From Nemophila menziesii (Eukaryota > Streptophyta > Magnoliopsida > Boraginales > Hydrophyllaceae), in NCBI GenBank assembly GCA_029959085.1, contig JARWIR010000013.1, forward strand, positions 13,641,186-13,705,185: a stretch of DNA of 64,000 bases. The letters run 5' to 3'. The notes beneath the pieces were generated by a model. It was not told the origin of the DNA. It ran no database searches and saw only the letters and a list, made by a program, of their open reading frames with translations. Positions 44,901-54,414 of the stretch are shown one piece after another (within the stretch, counting starts at the first letter, position 1; the number at the start of each line of letters is the position of its first letter). Made by a program: the position numbers and the translations under genes.

Positions 44901-45316
44901 CCCAAAAGAAGCCACGAATCATCGAAAGTAGCGGAAAAATCAATTAGATTTTTCCACAAGTTTCTTCTCCATCTTATATCATTTAGTCCGTAAATAAACG
45001 AAGTATATAAACTAAGAGATGTTACCTTACATACAATCTTGCAATGTATTGCTTGAGATGTTCTCTCGATAATCTCAACTTGTACTTTATCCGGATCCCA
45101 AACTATAAGGATTCTCCCATGCTCTATTAAGTCGAAGTTATTAACACTCTTCCACCCTTTAAGCATGTTATTCATAAATAAATCCACTTTATTAGTGTTA
45201 CTTTTAGTTTCCAATATTCCCATCACATCTATATTTTTCTTTTTAATTAAATCTTTTACCCCTAGCTTTTTATGGGTTGAGCCGAAACCCCTTAAATTCC
45301 AAGTCGTAATAATCAT
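41906..45316 (-). CDS. LINE ORF2, endonuclease-reverse transcriptase
   Basis: 1136 codons, intact. Residues 1-230 are an APE-like endonuclease: TTWNLRGFG, ILETKSN (catalytic Glu), LLLGDFNN (about 137) and ISDHSPC (terminal His). The RT domain spans about 430-720: NFRPISCCNVVYK, IDFRKAYD (about 582, catalytic Asp), GLRQGDPMSPYLF (about 638), LAFADDLMLL (about 685, FADD catalytic pair). A zf-RVT region lies near 975-1050 (CDLC ... H ... C). It ends ... GRLACISIV with no RNase H domain. The enzyme nicks DNA and primes cDNA synthesis at the target. No lost catalytic residue was seen. Confidence 0.93.
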   Translation of the reverse strand: MIITTWNLRGFGSTHKKLGVKDLIKKKNIDVMGILETKSNTNKVDLFMNNMLKGWKSVNNFDLIEHGRILIVWDPDKVQVEIIERTSQAIHCKIVCKVTSLSLYTSFIYGLNDIRWRRNLWKNLIDFSATFDDSWLLLGDFNNILAFNEKIRGQNVTVGDFKEFADCCNHLGLEDIQYTGQFFTWDNNHVLSKIDRALGNRKLDESNHYIQAEFLPKSSISDHSPCIVNIFLQNVTRIVPFRFFDMWVKHEDYYVTVEDGWNKTMVVGTKQYILCKKMKALKFDLRKLNKIHFSHISARAKKAKEDLEIAEVHFQQNLPTSSFDNLVEIRKRSKTLEMAEISFLKQKAKLGYSLKSDRCTKLFHGLLKSKNRRRFIPNILKESGDLTTSKDQVNETFLNYFKGLFGAKDNTTHINSEVFDYGSKITLEQGEDMCRDITDLEIKEAIFKIANDKAPGPDGYSSLFFKSSWNIIGEDVILAVREFFTSGFLLKQLNTTLIALIPKIDDPKRVDNFRPISCCNVVYKAITMILADRLKPCLNNIVDKAQNAFVEGRSMIENIHLIQELFRGYNNQSSSSRCTIKIDFRKAYDSISWDFIYEVLKGLKFPEKIVNWIMVCVSSPFYSLAINGEVHGFFKGEKGLRQGDPMSPYLFILCLEYFSRLLKKNTCVGFNYHPKCEKEKITHLAFADDLMLLSKGDKGSIKILMDSLNEFGDVSGLRLNVEKSNIYYIGISNDDLINGIIPTNFEEGIMPFRYLGVPLGSSVLLSRDYKPLFDKLEGYVRSWRASSLSFAGRLELIRSVLQGVICFWFTIFPIPVGVKERIISICRNFYWDNKPPQVSWKKICMPKNEGGLGLKDLEAWNKALLLKMIWKIVENKESLWIRWIHGEYFNSSGFWEWIPKKSNSPLLKNIWELKEIIRGSIGEEGRKEILALWFASVKAPRSTYEVNTIEFYDVYKFPYDLFRRKAFIKPWANIVWDPSVFPKHAIIVWMALKERLKTKNRITYMELDPLCDLCKEDFESNRHLFFECSFAKAIWDDIKMWLGLDKEMNTILSALKWLKKLKARENWRRKAWKVGFGATVYCIWTARNHLAMRGASKTRERVTKEIKWCVYSILFSLFPRHSFLDVSGRLACISIV

Positions 45317-47091
45317 TTACAACTTACGGTGGGTTTCCCCATATTTGAGCGTTTAATATTAGCTCTACGTGCCTTCCAAAATTGCTTCTTTTGCCACATA
45401 TATTCATTTTTCGCTAACGTGAGTTTTTTGTAACTCGCTTCTCTTTTTTTAGTTTTCTTACTCACTACCATCTCGAAGGAATCTTCAATGAGGTTCTTCG
45501 ATTTTTCTTTCCCGTCATTTCCTCCGTTATTTCCTTCTAAATCCGAGAAAATTACCATAGCGGCGGAGCGTGAGTTTGACCCTGCTCGGATAGCCCGAAT
45601 CTCGCAACTATTATCACTTTCCGGAATAAAATTTAAATCAAGCGATTTTGCTTTTTTAACCTTTGTTGGAGTAGAAAATTGTCTCATATTTTTATTAGAG
45701 CTGCTATGCTCAATAATTGGTACTTCTTCAGTAGCGCTTTTAATTAAATTAGCTGTACCATTTGTATAATTTATTTCGTCCATATCATGTCTCATCCTTA
45801 CTAAAGTTTTGTCATGTTGCTGCATAGGATGAAATGGTATTACATGTAAAGCATTATTGGCAACTTGGTCACTATTTAATTTCTGCCGAAAAGTAGTTCC
45901 CTGATGCATGCTTGAGGGACCCGCACCTGAGGCTGTATGGTGGAGTTTTGCAACATGCTGTTGCGCCAAAGAGGGAGCTGTAGCTTTTTCTCCCCTAGCT
46001 TTCGATATTAAAACATGGCCCCTAACTATTTTATTACCTCGAAATCCCTCTACTTTTTTCTCTACTATATTAGCATAAAAGCATCTATTTCCTTCGTGCC
46101 CAAAAGCTTGACACTTTATACAACACGGAGGTAAGTTTTCATATTCCACTTCTACACTATGTTTATTCCCTTTATGAGAGCCAAATTCAATACTTTTCTT
46201 TTTCTCCTTACTTAAATCTAACTCGATTAGTACCCTAGCATAACTAATATCCTCGCTAATTACCGTGAACCCATCCGTTCGGATAGGTTTACCAACTTGA
46301 GAAGCAATTTTCGCTAATCCCTCGTCCGTACGTGCTTGTACCGGAAGTTTTCTTAAGATAATCCAAGTAGGGATCTTTTTAATCTCTAGATTCCCAAAAT
46401 CAAAAAAATCCGGAATTTCCGTAAGTAATAAGAGTTTACCATACGATAGATAGGGCCCCTTAGATATAACGTTCTTCTTATCCATTTCATTCTCGAATTT
46501 AAAAATTAACCAACCGGAGGGGTGCTTTCTAACCTTACATTCCACTTTCCATGCCTTCGCTATTCTCCTTATATCTTCCATATCCGGCGATTTCTTACCG
46601 GCTACATATCCAATTAATGAGAAGCCGAAAGCTTGCTCTATCGTTAACACATCGGTTTCTAGAAGTTGAAGCATTTCGCCCTCCACGGGTTCATAATACG
46701 CTAATTCTTTCCCCACCGAAGCTTTCCTATTATTCAATAGTATGTCCTTATAGCCCATCTTCTTCTCCTTTAACTCCGGGCACTTTGCATTGGCGTCAAG
46801 CTTCCCGGTCATAACGGGTTCCTTGGTAGTTGTTTCACGCCCAAAATTAACTACTTTCTTTAATGCTAAAGTACCTTCAACATCAACTTCAAAAGGCTCT
46901 TCATTTTCTCTTGCATGTGACTTAGTCAATTTCTCAAACACATGGTGTGCCACTAATTCTTCCCATACTTTCTCTACTATTTGTGTGTCCAAATGTCCAC
47001 ACACTTTCAAGAATTTAACTTTAGCCTCTAGAGAAGTATCCGAGAGTAGAGGAAGGTTACCAACACTATGTGAATCGCCGGCGAAATTCAT
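45313..47091 (-). CDS. LINE ORF1, DUF4283/zinc-knuckle RNA-binding protein
   Basis: 592 codons, intact, starting MNFAGDSHSVGNLPLLSDTS. A DUF4283-type RRM-like domain occupies about residues 145-290 (FGFSLIGYVAG, WLIFKFENEMDKKNVISKGP, WIILRKLPVQARTDEGLAKI). A CCHC knuckle follows at about 322-336 (CIKCQAFGHEGNRC), then a low-complexity basic C-terminus. This protein coats LINE RNA and forms the RNP. Its stop codon overlaps the ORF2 start in an ATGA (45316-45313), suggesting coupled termination-reinitiation. Start chosen as the first in-frame ATG after the GC-rich leader. Confidence 0.9.
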   Translation of the reverse strand: MNFAGDSHSVGNLPLLSDTSLEAKVKFLKVCGHLDTQIVEKVWEELVAHHVFEKLTKSHARENEEPFEVDVEGTLALKKVVNFGRETTTKEPVMTGKLDANAKCPELKEKKMGYKDILLNNRKASVGKELAYYEPVEGEMLQLLETDVLTIEQAFGFSLIGYVAGKKSPDMEDIRRIAKAWKVECKVRKHPSGWLIFKFENEMDKKNVISKGPYLSYGKLLLLTEIPDFFDFGNLEIKKIPTWIILRKLPVQARTDEGLAKIASQVGKPIRTDGFTVISEDISYARVLIELDLSKEKKKSIEFGSHKGNKHSVEVEYENLPPCCIKCQAFGHEGNRCFYANIVEKKVEGFRGNKIVRGHVLISKARGEKATAPSLAQQHVAKLHHTASGAGPSSMHQGTTFRQKLNSDQVANNALHVIPFHPMQQHDKTLVRMRHDMDEINYTNGTANLIKSATEEVPIIEHSSSNKNMRQFSTPTKVKKAKSLDLNFIPESDNSCEIRAIRAGSNSRSAAMVIFSDLEGNNGGNDGKEKSKNLIEDSFEMVVSKKTKKREASYKKLTLAKNEYMWQKKQFWKARRANIKRSNMGKPTVSCK

Positions 47092-47160
47092 CGGAGCATC
47101 CCCCGGAGAAGGAGGGGAGCTCGGCCGAGCACCACCCTCTTCTAATAAGACTAAGGCACG

Positions 47161-48480
47161 TTTTTATTTTTATTAAATGTACGAATGTAGTGCACTTATA
47201 TGATAGTTCGTACTTCGTCCTGACTCTCTTTTTGCATTTTTGTTGGACAATACTTTGTTGTCAGATGACATTATTTTGAATAATTTTCCAATTATTAACA
47301 CGTTGTTCATGGAGTGAAACAAAACATGTGAGGTTTAAATTTTTCCCTTACAAAAGAAAAGAAGTTTCAACTTTGTAGGGCTTGATGCCAATAAAAACTA
47401 AAACTATTGGTTTATTTATTTTAATATAGTAAATTTTATTTTTAGATCATATATATATCAAAAAGTATTACTCCTTAAATATATTTAAGTTAGAAATATT
47501 CAAAAATTTCATTTTTACTATTTTACTAATTTTCTTAAATATTATATAGATTTTGATTTTTTAAACATTTCAAATAGAATATATTTTTACTTGTTTATAT
47601 CATAAATTAAGAAATTAAATTTAAAATATTCAAATTATCCTAAAAATTTATGAAATATCTAATAAAAATAGTAAAATGACCTAAAAAGGATATTTTCAAA
47701 AAGTTTATTTTAAAGATACTTTTAACTTATAAATAATATCCAATATTGGATGGTCCAATATCCATATCATGACCATTGATTATTATAACGAAACACATGT
47801 CATTAGATTAATAAGTTAGTTACTTTTGTAAGTTTAAAACATGGGGTATGTGTATTAATATTATTGGTGTAGGATCATCCAATATTGGATGGAAGAATTT
47901 TCCGTAGATTTATCCTACAAATTACAAACCTAAAATTATTAAACCAAATTAAGATTTACTTAAAAATAAGTTATTTATTTTCTATTGAAACTTAATTATA
48001 AAACCTATATATTTTGTTTTTGTCCAAATATATATTTTATGTCTAAAATAATTCTCATCCGAATAAAAACTCAAATTGTTTTTATCATAAAGGAACATCT
48101 TTCTGAAATAAAAGAAATCCCTTCAATATTAGATGTCCAATATGTATGGGTTATTCTATCATGGACGTCTAACCTATCAAAATTTTATCATTAACTTATT
48201 GCTTATATCATTATAAATTATCTTTCTTTTGTTTTTTTGTTGAAAGAGATATACAAATTTCATTGTATTTAGCAAAAACTATACCGGACACATACACAAA
48301 TTGTATATGTATATTTATCTTATGCATATTTTATCCCTAATGTAACATAACCTATGATGAAAAAAGTATAGGACATATAATTCTAAGATATTCGACCCAA
48401 AAGGATCTTGAGGAAGATTTTTTTACCAATAAGGAGGAGAGGAAATTGTATTCTTGAAAACCATACATTTGGAAAATTGT
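47161..48480. other. AT-rich non-coding stretch
   Basis: Very AT-rich with no ORF or RNA gene. A short inverted pair CCAATATTGGATGG/ATCCAATATTGGATGG occurs near 47741-47756 and 47878-47892, possibly a small MITE, but boundaries are unclear. Confidence 0.45.
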
Positions 48481-48488
48481 ACCTCAAA

Positions 48489-48966
48489 CTATGCTGTAGA
48501 TCTCCCCGCCTAGGCGCGCCTAGGCACCGCGTAGGCGTCAACTCCCCCCTCGGGCGCTTACGCCTAGTTAAAACTCTAGGCGTTTTTGCCTAGCGCCTTA
48601 GTCGCCGTGGAATAGGCGCCTAGCCCGTCTAGGCACCGATTAATGGCAAAAAATGGCCGCCTAGGCGCCAATTAATGGCAAAACATGCCCACATAAGCCT
48701 TCTTGTTATTTTTCTTATTCTCGAGATTTTTTCAATTGATATTATAACTCAATTTTTAGTATCTTTATATATACTATAGTGTTGTTGGATGAATTTTATG
48801 ACTTAAATAGTTAAAATTGCTATAATTACTACATATATTACTAAATATATAAAATTACACAGTGGGATTCAGAACCGTATAATTCCGCCTAGGCCCCGTG
48901 TAATCCCGCCTAGGCGCTAGGCCCGGGTTGACCGCCTAGGCCTCAAAACCGAGATCTACAGCATAG
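48489..48966. mobile_element. hAT non-autonomous element (CCTAGGCG-rich) with 8-bp TSD
   Basis: A 478-bp element with 15-bp terminal inverted repeats CTATGCTGTAGATCT, perfectly repeated on the other strand. It is flanked by a perfect 8-bp duplication ACCTCAAA (48481-48488 and 48967-48974). Both subterminal zones are GC-rich clusters of CGCCTAGGCG and GGCGCCTAG, against an AT-rich centre. No ORF for a transposase. Confidence 0.92.
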
Positions 48967-48974
48967 ACCTCAAA

Positions 48975-51139
48975 TAAGACAACACTCACATAAAGAGAAA
49001 AAATAAATGATAAAGTGGACAGTGACCATCTTAGGAAGGGACACTAAGTATCTGTGACAACCTCTGCTCAGCAAAGTGCCACCATCGATGTGTCACCGCT
49101 GATGGTGAGACTGTGTATGCTCAATGATCGACACGGAGCATATTTGGGGACACCAAGCATGCTCAATGTTTGAATCTAATCATATTTTATTACTAAGCAC
49201 GCTCAATGTTCGAGACTAGGCATAATTTCATCCCTTCGCATGTTCAGTGTTAAACTTAAACAATTAATCTAAGATAAGAATATAATAAATTCGTCCTTAA
49301 TTCAATAAATTCCTCCATAGCAAACCCATAAGAAAATATAATACGTTATTATTGATACATATATAATAATTCAAATGAAGTTGTATATGTATCTCTTTCG
49401 AACAACTACTCAAAAATTTCAAATATAATTTTTTTTTTGTTAAAAAACACCTTAAAAGCTATTGTAAATTGGAAAAAAGAACATCAACACAATAATGTCA
49501 TCTAACGTCAAACTTTGTCTTCCTTAGTAAGCTTTGAACCACCATGTAAAGAGATGTTGGTAAATGAGATTTTTACCCAAGCGATGACCATGTTTACGAT
49601 GACAGTGGGTGACTCAATGATTCGAATATTGATGATCGTTTATTCTATTTATAAAGATTAACGTAATACATTCATCTGGTAAGAATCATTTGAAGTTGAA
49701 TGAGAAATTGAGTCATAGCATTTGAAGAAATTAAAAGAAAAGAAAAAAAATAATACATGTTATTTGTTTTATTTTTCTTTTGGTTATGAAGCAAAGCAAA
49801 GCAAGAAAAAAAAAAGTATTGCTGGGCTTTGAATCTGGGCCTCCAAGCTAGTGGGCTTTTGGGCCAGACTTTCATACCATCTGGACCAGCTTATGTTTTG
49901 GTCTTCTATACTAAACTAAACGTTGTGTCTTTTAATATAACGTATCTTCAAATGAACCATCACAACTCTTTTGCTAAATCCACCTTTTCATCTTCTATAA
50001 ATAGTTGGTCAACTCAAACATTTTCATTCATTCATTTTTCAAAGCATTAAAATTATAAGAGAGAGATAGAAAGAAGCAGCATTATTAAGTTCGTCGAAAT
50101 TTTTAAGAATTCATGTGTCAGTTTCTTTTGAATAGTTTTGTCGTTGTATCCTGGAGGTTGAAGCCAACAAATGTAAGACACCGGTACGTGGCCTAAATAC
50201 CTTAAAGACATCGGATCCAATCCGAGCCTCGACAAGTAAAGTTATATATTTATATATACTTTTATTTTATTTTTGCATTAGTTTTATATTGTTTTACTGG
50301 TTTATACAAATAAAACACAACAAGAGATTCGTGTCTTCCTTAGTAAGCTTCATCACCCTACGCTTCAACCACATCATATTTCCTTCGTTCAAACTAGATC
50401 TTAGCTTTGCGCTTTACTAACTTCGCCAAGCCACCAGATCTAAGACCACACCACGTCTAAAAACACCGCAAGCCCTCTCCTGAATACCACAAACTACATA
50501 GCTTGAGAATGTCTGAAACCCATCTTCGAAACACAACAATCATCGTTGATCTTCAAACCACCACGACTCATAATCTCAACTCACCTTTCTTTGGTAAAGC
50601 AGCCATGGCAAAAATAACTCTGGCCGAGCTTTGCCATGGAGGAGGTAGGTATAGATTTTCAACGGAGGTGGTGGGAATGAGAGGAGTAGAGTGGTTTTAG
50701 CGTTTTATAGATCTTGTGTTTATATATGCCATAGTGGAATATATAAGGGTATTTAAGGTATGATTTGTTTTGAATTTAATATTTAGTTTTTTATTGGTTA
50801 TGGCTTCTAATGAGAATGAAATAAGGTTCAATGTTTTATGTTTCTTGAGGGGGAATTTATATTTAAATATTGCTTAATTTATATAATTAACATATTTTAT
50901 TAGAATGGTGTTTTTTACAAGATTACAATTATACCAATTTTTTCTATATTAGTGGACTAATATTCAACGAGATCGTAATATTAGATAATTCATATTTTCC
51001 TAATATGTATGAATAAATTGATTTTTTCATATTAAGGGATTACTGAATTCTTGTAACTTATACATTATTTTCGGATACTTTTGACATATTTTTAAATATA
51101 CTAATAAATTAATTTTTATATAATATAGCATGTCAAATC
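48975..51139. other. non-coding stretch with a promoter-like box
   Basis: No recognised ORF. CTATAAATAGTTGGTC at about 49996-50011 followed by a CT- and CA-rich leader looks like a core promoter, possibly of a decayed LTR (TTGTCGTTGTATCCTGGAGG at 50138-50157 resembles LTR R/U5 sequence), but no boundaries were found. Confidence 0.35.
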
Positions 51140-51149
51140 TTACGAAACT

Positions 51150-51215
51150 AAGTACGATAGTTATCTAGTGGTTAGAGGACTCATGTGGTGATCAAAAGGT
51201 CCCAAGATCGAATCT
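51150..51215 (+). repeat. tRNA-derived SINE head
   Basis: AGTTATCTAGTGGTTAGAGG (A-box-like) and CCAAGATCGAATCTTACC (B-box-like) are separated by about 25 bases. No tail was identified before the gag remnant. Confidence 0.45.
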
Positions 51216-51990
51216 TACCCGAATATCTCCATGACTTATTGATAGCCGAGTACCTCACCATAAAGGATCCACATGACCTTTGGTTGAACTTTAAATAACG
51301 ATTTGACTATCACAAAATAACAATACTTCCTAAATTTCATTATGAGTGAACGTAGATCTCATTGCACGATTTTAAAATGAGTGAGTATATTTTGCAATAT
51401 ATAATATCAGTTAACAATAAAATTATGCAAAGATAAGATCTACGATGAAGAAATATTAGATAAAATATTATCTACCTTTCACGCCTCAAATGATCTTTTA
51501 TAGCAACAATATCGAGAGTGGGGTTTCCAAAAAGTATTACTAGATAGTCCCAAATCTCCTTCTGGAGAAACAAAATAATGAACTCTTGATGAAATGTCAT
51601 CAATCAAGACCAACTGCCTCAGAAACAATTTCTGAAATGAATGTCATATCAGATCCCAACTATGGCTATAGTAGTGTCGTGGACATGGAAGAGGGTGTGG
51701 GAATACTTGCAATCGAAGCCGAAATAACCCTTGGTTTAGTGGTGGTTATAAAAAGTTTAAAATAAAAAATTATTAATCCAAGGGAAAGGGACTTTCACAC
51801 TAAATCCTTCAAAATCCAAATCAAGGTTTTACTAGATGTGGCATTAATCATCATTGGGAACACACTTGTTGTATATTTAAGCATCTTGTTCATCTCTATA
51901 ATGTCTCACGAAAACATGATAATGCATAATCAAATATGGTTGAGTACAATCCACTGATCCCACACATCTTTTTTTTAGTCGAATAATACA
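51216..51990 (+). pseudogene. copia-type gag (UBN2) remnant
   Basis: The plus strand reads LIAEYLTIKDPHDLWLNFK-like sequence with a stop, then DEEILDKILSTFHASNDLL, stop, QQYREWGFQKYY, and QNNELLMKCHQSRPTA. Near 51838-51880 RCGINHHWEHTC, then KHLVHLYN, is a zinc knuckle that has lost its first Cys. This is the gag type in which the UBN2 domain is followed by NNELLMKNHQSRPT and a CCHC. Several stops and frameshifts occur, and no pol, LTR or PBS is attached. Confidence 0.72.
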
Positions 51991-52542
51991 CATCTTGATT
52001 GCTCTGATTTTTATTAGGATGAAAGTTGAGATATTTCACACTTAATTGTGATGGAAACGTTCATCAATTAAAAAGAACACTATGTGATATTTTTTTTATT
52101 TGCTTGCATTAAATTCCTTATAGTTCAAATTTTGACGTGGTTAGTTTGATAAGTTGTTTTGTTTTATTTAGCTGAATTCCAAGGTTAATTATTTAATTTA
52201 ACAAAAAATCATTTATTGTACTTAAATATTTATTGATATACGAATTTTTTAAAAAAGAAATATGATATTACTTGATAAAAGTTGGTGGAGAAATATGTCT
52301 AGCAGGCATATCAATAACACATTCCATTTTAAAAAAATAAAATATTTTTCTCTCATCTTTAATCTACCGAAACAAAATTTAAGAATCATATCTGGTTCAT
52401 CCAACCCTAGAGGTTTTGAAAAACTTTGTATTGTGTTTCTTGGTGGCACAAATTTTACAATAAGTGATGTCTATATCCTAGTAGATCACATAGAAATCAA
52501 CTAATTTGTATTATTATAATAAAAATAAATTAAAAATTGGGC
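51991..52542. other. non-coding stretch
   Basis: AT-rich. The opposing short ORFs at 52262-52504 and 52449-52249 have no recognisable motif. Confidence 0.45.
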
Positions 52543-52796
52543 TTACAAATGGGATAAAGGAGCTTTATCATTCCAAACCGCTAATAATCTAAGTCCGGCG
52601 AAATAGCTTAATCCTCCACATAACCAAGCTAATGCTTCATACTGAATTTTAATTTTCAACACCCAATTTAATTAATTATTTAAAATTCGAAATAAATTAT
52701 TATTTCTTACCTTTCCAATAGTATCAGCTATACGATCAATACAGGGTTCTGGAATGGAATACCATTGTCCCATGTAAGCTCATTGTTTACATCAAG
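52543..52796 (-). pseudogene. complex I NDUFB8/ASHI-like subunit, two-exon fragment
   Basis: Exon 52796-52711 (after TTTTTTTTTTTAG) reads LDVNNELTWDNGIPFPEPCI then DRIADTIGK, with one base missing inside the IPFPEP codons, then a perfect GTAAG donor. After a 67-bp intron and AATTCAG, exon 52641-52543 reads YEALAWLCGGLSYFAGLRLL then AVWNDKAPLSHL-stop. This matches, in order, the C-terminal half of the plant mitochondrial NADH dehydrogenase ASHI subunit (NDUFB8 type): a pre-membrane PEPCIDRIAD motif followed by one membrane helix. The frameshift, the missing N-terminal presequence and the divergent tail indicate a pseudogene. Confidence 0.75.
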
Positions 52797-53180
52797 CTAA
52801 AAAAAAAAAGCAAAATTGATTTAATTTAGAATTAATTAACATTAGAATAAAGTGGAACTGTAAATTAAGTTTTTAATTTGAAAAATTAACCATATTTTTT
52901 GCCTATTTCAGCATAAATTTCTTCTATATGCTTTGCCAATTGTAAGAGGGTCCAACAGTATCCAATAATAATCCATCATATGCTTTTTTTCACCAATTTT
53001 CTTTCCCTGGCAGAAAACAATAAATCAAAAGGTTCCCAAGCTTGTTGATGAGCGGCATTACTTCTCATACATAAGAGCTTCAAATTGTTGGTCAATTTGT
53101 ATAAAAAATAAACAACACGACCAAAGTGGTCCCATGATGCAGCTCGTTACTGCAACTGGCATAAGGAAATGAATATTTGA
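52797..53180. other. unassigned, exon-like islands on the minus strand
   Basis: Minus 53072-52880 contains an open stretch RSNAAHQQAWEPFDLLFSAR then ERKLVKKSI-stop, and LQLAKHIEEIYAEIGKKYG-stop. It may be other host-gene debris; I do not recognise it. Confidence 0.3.
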
Positions 53181-54370
53181 AGTGAAGATAAGGTGTTTCA
53201 CGTGATACGAAAGAAATATCGATGGGGACACTTCGATGAAGTAGTTCGTTTTTATCCATTTAGAAGATTTGAGGGAGGTGGTGAGGATAGCAATAGCAAT
53301 CCAAGTCAAGGTGGTCTTGCGGTTACTGCTGTAAATGTTCAAGATAGGAGACAACAAGCAGGTCAAACTAACAAAATGATGGTGGATGAAAAACAGGAAA
53401 GTGTCAATTCAGGAAGTGAATCAAATAAGCGAAAGCGTGATAATTCAGAGCTCTTAGAAGATATGTTCAAAAAATTTCACAACTTGGATGGTCCGGTCGA
53501 GATATGTGAGAAGCGTTTCCCTGGGTTATACAAAGTGTTTAGGGGAGAGCTTGGCGATATCAGGATGAGCATTATAGTTACTAATGAAACTATAGCTGAA
53601 GTACTCAATGCACAAAACATTAATATTGATGAAATGTATAACAGTTTCAAATTGGGTGAGGAGAAGCGATACAGCTTGGGAGGTTTAACTGAAATGACGA
53701 ATGAGAGGAGATTTATAGCTGATCTCAATTAAAACATGGGTAGTAACGCTGGGTTTATTTCTAACGAACAGCTTTGGAATAACAATTTCGAATACGGAGG
53801 AACGTCTAACTTCAAAAAGGATGATCAACTCGTGCGTGATGATGGGAAAGGGAAAGGCGTGATGAAAGACTCTGGCTCATTTGAACCTAAAAAGAATCCC
53901 CGAATTCTCAATTTGTGCATATAAGTCAACATCCAAGGAAGGAGGATGATCAGAAATATGTGGATTCTAAGGATGAGAATGAGGGTTTCAAACCAATGAC
54001 CAAGTTTACTTGGCCAAAAACCTTAAAAAGAAAAGTTGCGCCAAGCGTTTGTCAAGGAGATGCCAAGGTTCAGAAGTTCACAAATGAGGATTTTGCGGCG
54101 ATGGAGAAGCGAATCAATGATCTCTAAGGGTTTATCAGTGAAATTAGTGACAGATTTCATGAAGTTAGGGGCCAGATGAAAAAGGATGAAAGAGTGTGTG
54201 ATGGAATCAAGGTGAATGAGGTTGACGATGGCTATAAAGAAGGGGGCGAGAGACTTTTCTTCAGAGGTGACGATTCTAATGGACACATTGAATATGAACC
54301 AAGTAGCAGTGAGAGTACGGAGGATTCGGGTGGTAGCCGAGATGGTCCCGTGAATGCTGCTGGAATCAAA
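53181..54370 (+). pseudogene. decayed LINE, ORF1 part
   Basis: The frames at 53193-53732, 53736-53924, 53915-54127 and 54176-54373 succeed each other across stops and shifts. The first begins MFHVIRKKYRWGHFDEVVRF and becomes Asn/Ser/Lys-rich (SNKRKRDNSELLEDMFKKF). Position just upstream of an ORF2, charge and low complexity fit the C-terminal part of a LINE ORF1. The zinc knuckle and DUF4283 are not seen, so the element is 5'-truncated or too decayed. Confidence 0.6.
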
Positions 54371-54414
54371 TAAAAAATCAGTGGTCGGCGACCGGTCCCG
54401 TAAACTGGTCAGGT

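Larger units (their letters stand above)
41783..47160 (-). mobile_element. full-length L1-type LINE retrotransposon
   Basis: A GC-rich 5' UTR (about 47160-47092), ORF1 (47091-45313), ORF2 (45316-41906), a 3' UTR and a 13-base A-tail (41795-41783, T on the plus strand). Both ORFs are uninterrupted and all key motifs are present, so the copy may be autonomous. The 3' UTR (TAATACAACCGTTTACCCGA) is shared with the truncated copy at 33.5 kb. I could not find a convincing target-site duplication, and the 5' end is estimated. Confidence 0.9.

Noticed and set aside
45488..47176. Plus-strand ORFs at 45488, 46551 and 46790
   Set aside because: Antisense shadows of the intact LINE ORF1.
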